A DNA stretch of 64,000 nucleotides from assembly GCF_000346465.2 (NCBI RefSeq), contig NC_034010.1:20428335-20492334 (forward strand). The letters run 5' to 3'. Source of the stretch: Prunus persica. Taxonomy: Eukaryota > Streptophyta > Magnoliopsida > Rosales > Rosaceae. Both the position numbers and the translations under genes were made by a program. This document shows, piece by piece, positions 58,678 through 64,000 of this stretch. Every line of letters begins with the position of its first letter. The stretch's first letter is position 1. The notes beneath the pieces were generated by a model. The model was given only the letters and a program-made list of their open reading frames with translations. It was not told the origin of the DNA and searched no databases.

Positions 58678-60151
58678 TTACGGTGTGAAGCAAAAAACAA
58701 GATCGAACCATTCAGAGCCCTTGATATCCACATAATGAACAAATGAATCTATGGTCTTGATAATATGTTTTCCTCCTTTTCCAAGACCAATTTCAAACGT
58801 GGTGATACTAATATATTGAATCCTGGGATGTGAATCGCACCAGCCAGTCTGTACATAGAAAAAGTCATGGTTTCCCAAATGAACCAAATATTGTGTCCTA
58901 TCGTGAAGGCATGGCAGCAGCGGACGTGCAATATATCAAGGCCTTGCACTGTAAATAGTTGCCTTAGGGAATATGAAATACCATTAACATCACATTGTTC
59001 CCTCATAAAGGAGAATGCTTTAATCTTTGTATCCACATATAAGGCATGGATAGTCTCATCTATAACCACGGCCCTCCCTTCGAAAAGATAAGCACTTTGA
59101 GCATAAGTGTCAATTTTCACTCGATTCTAGTCCCTTCTATCCACGTGAAAAGCGATACTGAAACTCTCGTCCCTCGAGTCAGACAATGAAAACAAAATAA
59201 CTCCATAACAAACAGCATAACCAATCATTTGCATAGTGGGGTCATAATCATCATAAAATGGAAAAAAAGGCATTTGTTCCCAAACCTTATGATTAGGATC
59301 ATATCTCTCGAAGGAGTGCCCTGTAACTGGTGAGAAGGTTGACGGACATGCAAGATAATAAACCTTGCTATACGCACACACAATAGTTTCTATTGAGTTA
59401 AAGGATGGGATAGGAGGAATAGATGAACATTTTGACCAACTCCTCGTGTCAACAATAAATCCACCACCTTGTCCAATGCAGTATAATTTGGAGTGGTTGA
59501 AAATCCGTGCAGCGTCAAGGCAAGAACCCTCGCGGAACTTGGCAACTTGTCTAACTATTGGGTTTTCATGAGCGACTTCTGCTCTGTGTTTGAATTTCAC
59601 TTCATAGGCTGTACTAGTTCATTCTCTGTCCTCACAAGAAGACACGAATAAACATACAGATCTAACTTCCTCTTGATTTACCGTCATTGATGTTAGCTCC
59701 CAATCCTCGGGCAAGCTGAAAGAAGAGAGATGTATAAAACAAGTCAACATTTTTCAAAGATCTACCCTGCCTAGAGAGAATATATCTAGTAGATTTTTTT
59801 TTTCTTGGGTCAAAATATCTAGTAGAAACTAGTTATTATAATTTCAAGCAAATTATTCAAAATGCATGCAGGGAGAGAAACTAAACAAAAAAGAAAAACA
59901 ACAAGACCAATGAGAATTCAGAACTGACCTTGGGTCAAAATCATCAGCCTCGTGGTCAGAATTGCAGTCCTCAAACACCGCGGAAGGTGGAAGCGGCGTC
60001 GTCGTTATGACTGGACCGGGGGTAGTAAGCGAATCTCCTGCGTTATTGATTTTGACCAATCCAACAGTTGGCTCAGAGTTTCCTGTATCTGCGAAAGCTT
60101 GCACAATATTTCATCAGCGGCTGCCACGGAAAATTGAGATATATCCCCCAT
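58678..60151 (-). pseudogene. Kelch-like gene, copy C, inactivated
   Basis: The layout is the same as copies A and B (exon 1 near 59935-60151, exon 2 near 58678-59719), and the protein words are clearly related (IFNHSKLYCIGQGGGFIVDT). Inactivating changes seen: Cys to stop TGA at 59619-59621 in the segment equivalent to RECTNTVYEV; Trp to stop TAG at 59127-59129 in the segment equivalent to RRDWNRVK; and a 2-base insertion near 58931 (GCAATATATC against GCGATATC in copies A and B). Exon 1 also lacks about 20 codons around the CSCQDELRR segment. I consider it dead. Confidence 0.85.
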
Positions 60152-60242
60152 GCTATTGGAATGCTTAAATGAATTTAGGGTTTGGGGAGGCAGAAGGGGT
60201 TTTGGGTATGATACCAGAGTTTCCAACTCGCAGAAAATGCAA

Positions 60243-60577
60243 AGTATTACATGGCTTGAGCAAACTAATTTCCAAGAGTTCAGACATAAGTTGGAGCCGT
60301 TTTTGCTTAAAATACATTACATGGCTCGCAGTAAACCATATGTACATTATAGGCAATATAGTGAGAAGATGGAAGATATCCAGAAGGTGGACACTATTTT
60401 CAGAACACGCTGGGTTGGTTTTTTTTTGTATGATTCATCTTATCAACTAGATTGGAAGTGGATGAGGCATGTCGTACATGAATCTTGATCATAGCTTAGA
60501 ACATCAATTTGTAGAGATACTTTAATGCGTCTAATTGTTTTTTTTTTTTTAAGGGTCTTTTGACATGATTATATATA
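60243..60577 (+). pseudogene. Remnant of a second IRE1-like/KEN gene
   Basis: Plus-strand words EFRHKLEPFLLK and VHYRQYSEKMEDIQKVDT, then RTRWVGFF, match exon 3 and 3' flank of the gene at 55711. The start (ATTACATGGCTTGAGC) matches exon 2. Most of the kinase part is deleted, and a second deletion removes the stretch carrying the KEN Arg and Asn. A T insertion shifts the frame near 60428. Similarity continues past the stop to about 60577, where a Mutator-like element is inserted. Confidence 0.82.
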
Positions 60578-60635
60578 TAAATTATTGAAATGCCCCTGTA
60601 ACTCAATTTCAGTCTCAGTTTCTCCCTTGAAACTC

Positions 60636-61123
60636 TAAGGCCCTGTTTGGTGCATGGGAAATGAGACTTGGGGATGAGAAATCAATTGTTTTCCTATGTT
60701 TGCTAAGTCTAGGTATGGGAAATCATTCCCTGGCCCATGGAAAAGTAAGGGGGAAAGTGAAGTCATCCTCCCATCTTGGATTTTGTTTTCCCTCCTCATG
60801 GGAAAGTTTGAGAAAATGATCAAATATTAAATAAACATATTTCATAACCATGTTGTCCCCATTAACTATTTAGAATTACAATATATTATTAAATCCATTC
60901 TTTTTTTAATTTGATTTAATATGGGTATAATTGAAAATTTATACAAACTTTGTTTTCCATGCTTACTCAAAACAAACATTGGAAATGAAATAAAGTGATA
61001 TTTCCCGATTACTTTCCCAGCATTACCAAACGTGGGAAATGAATCTTCCATTTCCCATCCTTTGGGAAATGACATGGGAAATTATTTCCCCTCAAATTCG
61101 TTCCGTGAACCAAAAGGGGCTAA
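60636..61123. mobile_element. Tourist-like (PIF/Harbinger) MITE in the left MULE arm
   Basis: The element 60639-61120 (482 bp) begins GGCCCTGTTTGGTGCA and ends with the complement of GCCCCTTTTGGTTCAC. The 3-base word TAA flanks both sides (60636-60638, 61121-61123). Terminal sequence and TAA duplication are the Tourist signature. Removing it restores continuity with the right arm of the MULE. It is rich in GGGAAAT/ATTTCCC words and non-coding. Confidence 0.88.
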
Positions 61124-61421
61124 GTGTCTCACTTTCCTCTATGAAACTCCATATAGTGTCTCACTTTGCCTGGATTCGATCTAGCCCTAATAGAAGTCGT
61201 CAAACTTGCACACGTGACGCTCATGTGCCATTTTTTTTGGGTTATTCTGTCCCTGTAGACGTTGAAGTTGCAAAAAGGTGGGACCCACACTAGATGTAAA
61301 GCATCAACCATATCTTCAATTATGGTAAAATCTTCGCACAAGTTGGGATATTTTGGGCGATTTCAAAATTTGAGTAAAGCAATAGAATCTTCAACAGTGA
61401 AGGTGTAAACTGAATTTGACA

Positions 61422-62223
61422 ATGACAGAAGCGGGAGGACCGTCAGCTTTCACAGGTAAGTGAACCTTCAGATTCTTTATTTATTTATGGCATATTGTAT
61501 TTGGATTTGAACTTTAAGGAATATTAAAAAGGGTGTTGTCTAAGTAGTGCTGAGTACATTGCTTTATTAAGTTAATTATTGATGATGCTTTTAATTTGAC
61601 TTTATGGCTTTTTACTGCTGCAAATGATTGGTTGACATAGTAAATTCAGGTTTTATGCTCTGTTTTGTGTTGTAGATGTGGAATCAGATTGGACAAGTGA
61701 AGAAGAAGAACAAATTAGGAGTAAGAGCGATGAGGATTTGGACGAAGACCCAGATTTTGTAGACCTTGCCTATGCATAAAGTGAGGAGGATGTGAGATTG
61801 TTGAGGGATAATGATAATCAATTTCAGGGATATGTAGACCAGGGTGCAAGTGACAGAGACCCTAATGCAGGTGAAAAGGATGAGGAGTTAGATAATAACC
61901 CTGCCTCACCTAGGATGTGTACACTAGAGCACTCTCCTTTAGAGTATGAGGTTGTGACTGGAAACTGCTTGAGAAAGAGGAAGCTCCGTAACTTTAAAAA
62001 CTTCATCCCATCCATTGATATGAAAAATCCTCAATTTGAGCTCGGTTTAAGATTTCATAGTCGTGAAATCTTTAAGGCAACTGTGAGGAGGCATTCTGTC
62101 CTAATTGGCAGAGAGCTTAAGTTTAAGGTGAATTTGTCCATAAGGTCTGAACTTGGCAGAGCTTCCCACAATGGCAATGCTTTCGTTGTCGACACTCCAT
62201 CACAACTTCAATTCAATTGTTGA
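61422..62223 (+). pseudogene. Decayed MuDR-type transposase N-terminal piece
   Basis: A short first exon, 61422-61455 (MTEAGGPSAFT), splices to 61676 in phase 1 and reads VESDWTSEEEEQIRSKSDED; a TAA at 61777 then interrupts it. The same frame continues to 62223 with NPQFELGLRFHSREIFKATV and RRHSVLIGRELKFKVN. This is the form of the MuDR N-terminal domain of plant MULE transposases. The catalytic DDE part and the zinc knuckle are missing. It is an internal-deletion product, not a working transposase. Confidence 0.75.
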
Positions 62224-62497
62224 AGGAGGTCTTTAGGGTTCACAATTGTTTGCAATATGGGACCAATTTTTGTAGAGTTAATTAATACCCATAAATTCTT
62301 ATATGGACAAATGAACAAAGAAAATTGGCACATGGGAGCCACGTGTGCAAGTTTGACGACTATTGTTAGGGCTGGATGGAATCTAGGCAAAGTGAGACAC
62401 TATATGGAGTTTCATAGGAGAAAGTGAGACATTTAGAGTTTCGGAGGGGAAACTAAGACTGAAATTGAGTTACAGGGAATATTTCAATAATTTAGCC

Positions 62498-63774
62498 TAA
62501 AAATAAAGCTATATTGCTTGCAATCAAGATATAATATATTTTTTTCAAGTGGTTTAGAACAATGCTCTCTCCAAGAAAGGTTTTGCGTCCTAGCATAATA
62601 CTTTTTTCAATGACAAAAATTTAGGGTGTAATTTTACAATAATGTAAAAAAATTTCAAACAAATTTATATTTAAACAAATTTATTTGAAATGAATCAACT
62701 TATGCCACACGTCCATCGATCCACCTCCAACCAGCCACATGCCAACGAATATATATATATATATATATTTTTTAAATATGAAGTGGGTATATGCACATTT
62801 GTTTCTATCTTTCTCATCATATGACGCTTTACTTGAAGCTCTCTAATTACATGCCATCACTATGACTCATGATGAGCAATGTTATGATTACGCTAGTACT
62901 TAAAAAGAAGGTCCTTTGTTGTTTTTATTTTACATTTCAAAATTGTTAGTTGTTGTCCACTAAAAAAGGTTATTATCCTCAACAGTGTATATAAATCCAA
63001 GGATTTGATCAACATATGTTCGTACTTTGCTTGTTTTTGCTTAAGACTATAGAACAAATGTCGGATGGACAGGGAACAATTGTAATCAATAAGACAATAT
63101 GAATATCGTCTTTTGGATAATATCAATGCATAAAGTATCTTTTTTAGCTTTATCATTTGAAATGATTTATTTTTGCGCATATAAGAGTTTTTTTTCAGTT
63201 AAAATCTACAAAGAACGGTGATTTCTCACACACACATAACTATAATGTCATAGGAATTCGAATCTGAGACTCATTATCTGCAAGTCAATGTCTTTTTTTC
63301 ACTGGGTTACCCGTTGACCTACACATAAATTAGGGTTTATTCAACCGTCTAATCAAGAGATATAATTTTATTTATTTATTTATTTATTTATATCTGTTTA
63401 ATATAAGAGATAATGATAAACGAGGGTTCGAATACAAAATCTTAATTATACATTGTTTTTAACCACTTGAACTACAAACGGCTTGCATCTAATTTAATTT
63501 AATTCATTTATTTATTTATTAACGTTTATGACAAGGAAATCAAAACGCATCAAATGAACAAAAAAAGGAAGACGGTATAAAATGACAAAAGAAAAACCAG
63601 ATAAAATGACCAAAAAAAGGAAGAAGAAGAAAGAGAACCAAAAGAAGACAAAAAATGAGAAGGGGTAAAAAGTGGAATATGACCTTTTATGAAACAGTTG
63701 CGTTTGCAGGAAGATAATTCGAGCGCTCAGCAACGGCCCCAAACGGCCAAGACGTGTAATTAAACAAGAAAAAG
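62498..63774. other. AT-rich spacer with microsatellites
   Basis: It begins as former flank of the IRE1-like remnant (AAGCTATATTGCTTGC). It holds (TA)n at about 62748-62769 and (TTTA)n at about 63366-63391. No gene recognised. Confidence 0.5.
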
Positions 63775-64000
63775 AAAAGAAAAGTCCAAATCCCAAAATA
63801 ATAATAAAAAAACCGATAACGATAAATTGAAAGCAGAGAGAGGGTCGCTGTGCGCTGGCCTACAAAGGCTTTGAATGCTCGCTGGCTTTCGTTTTCAGTC
63901 TGCAAATCTTGTGGAGGCAAAGCCACAAACCACAACGCTAGCTAGCCAGAGTGATGAGCCCGAGAGAGCCACATTTAAAGCCACAAACAAACACACCCAC
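63775..64000. other. Second copy of the segment at 57535-57640; possible start of a gene
   Basis: AAATCCCAAAATAATAAT and ATGCTCGCTGGCTTTCGTTTTC, then GTCTGCAA, match the spacer at 57550-57640. A plus-strand ATG at 63953 (MSPREPHLKP) is open to the window edge, but 16 codons prove nothing. The duplication suggests another cluster member may lie beyond the edge. Confidence 0.4.

Larger units (their letters stand above)
60578..62497 (+). mobile_element. Mutator-like element (MULE) with ~190-bp terminal inverted repeats
   Basis: The left arm (60578-60638 continued at 61124-61240) and the right arm (62320-62494) are inverted copies: TAAATTATTGAAAT, GTAACTCAATTTCAGTCT, ACTCCATATAGTGTCTCACTTTGCC and TCAAACTTGCACACGTG are shared. 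Between them lies a decayed MuDR-type N-terminal coding piece. The insertion point can be seen by comparison with the unoccupied paralogous site at about 57160-57205, where the flanks TTTGACATGAT and AAGCTATATTGCTT are close together. The element is internally deleted and defective. Left-arm continuity is broken by a Tourist-like insertion. Confidence 0.85.

Noticed and set aside
63512..63796. Phe-rich minus-strand open frame
   Set aside because: Translation of an A-rich plus strand; no domain, no homolog recognised.

Overview
This window is nuclear DNA from a flowering plant. The evidence is spliced genes with short GT-AG introns, AT-rich non-coding sequence, plant-specific families (CYP704 cytochrome P450s, phytocyanins, a plant BEACH protein of the C class) and many plant transposons (hAT, Mutator-like, Tourist-like, Helitron, LINE). 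The gene set and transposon style suggest a woody eudicot, probably Rosaceae (Prunus or relatives). That assignment comes from familiarity, not from a search.

Layout. (1) 1-11112: three plus-strand CYP704C-type P450 genes in tandem. The first is cut by the window edge. The second is complete but has Lys in place of the Glu of the ExxR motif. The third is more diverged and carries an extra intron. The spacers hold a 182-bp MITE, a 0.9-kb long-inverted-repeat element and a nested pair of hAT-like insertions. (2) 11623-13003, minus strand: a five-exon CCDC137-like nuclear/nucleolar basic protein, followed by a Helitron next to an inverted partial copy. (3) 15015-38439, minus strand: one 31-exon gene encoding a BEACH-domain protein of about 2983 residues (BCHC type). 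I could follow its reading frame through every junction, including one GC-AG intron. LINE fragments sit in several introns. (4) 41622-46763, minus strand: a phytocyanin pair. The copy nearer the BEACH gene is a pseudogene broken by a stop codon, two hAT-type insertions and a LINE fragment. The other copy is intact. (5) 48452-49160, plus strand: a GPI-anchor-type phytocyanin-like protein without copper ligands. (6) 49800-62500: a local duplication. A minus-strand kelch-like beta-propeller gene is present three times (two intact, one pseudogene). A divergently oriented plus-strand gene is present once intact and once as a remnant, and encodes a degenerate IRE1-like kinase fused to a KEN ribonuclease domain. 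A Mutator-like element with a Tourist insertion in its left arm sits in the remnant. (7) 62500-64000: no gene recognised, except sequence near the end that repeats a segment of the duplication unit.

The genes do not form one pathway. The P450 array and the kelch/KEN cluster are lineage-specific tandem families. The BEACH and CCDC137-like genes are single-copy housekeeping-type loci. The most interesting locus is the IRE1-like gene: it has no luminal or membrane part, its kinase catalytic residues are absent, yet its KEN domain keeps the ribonuclease Arg, Asn and His.
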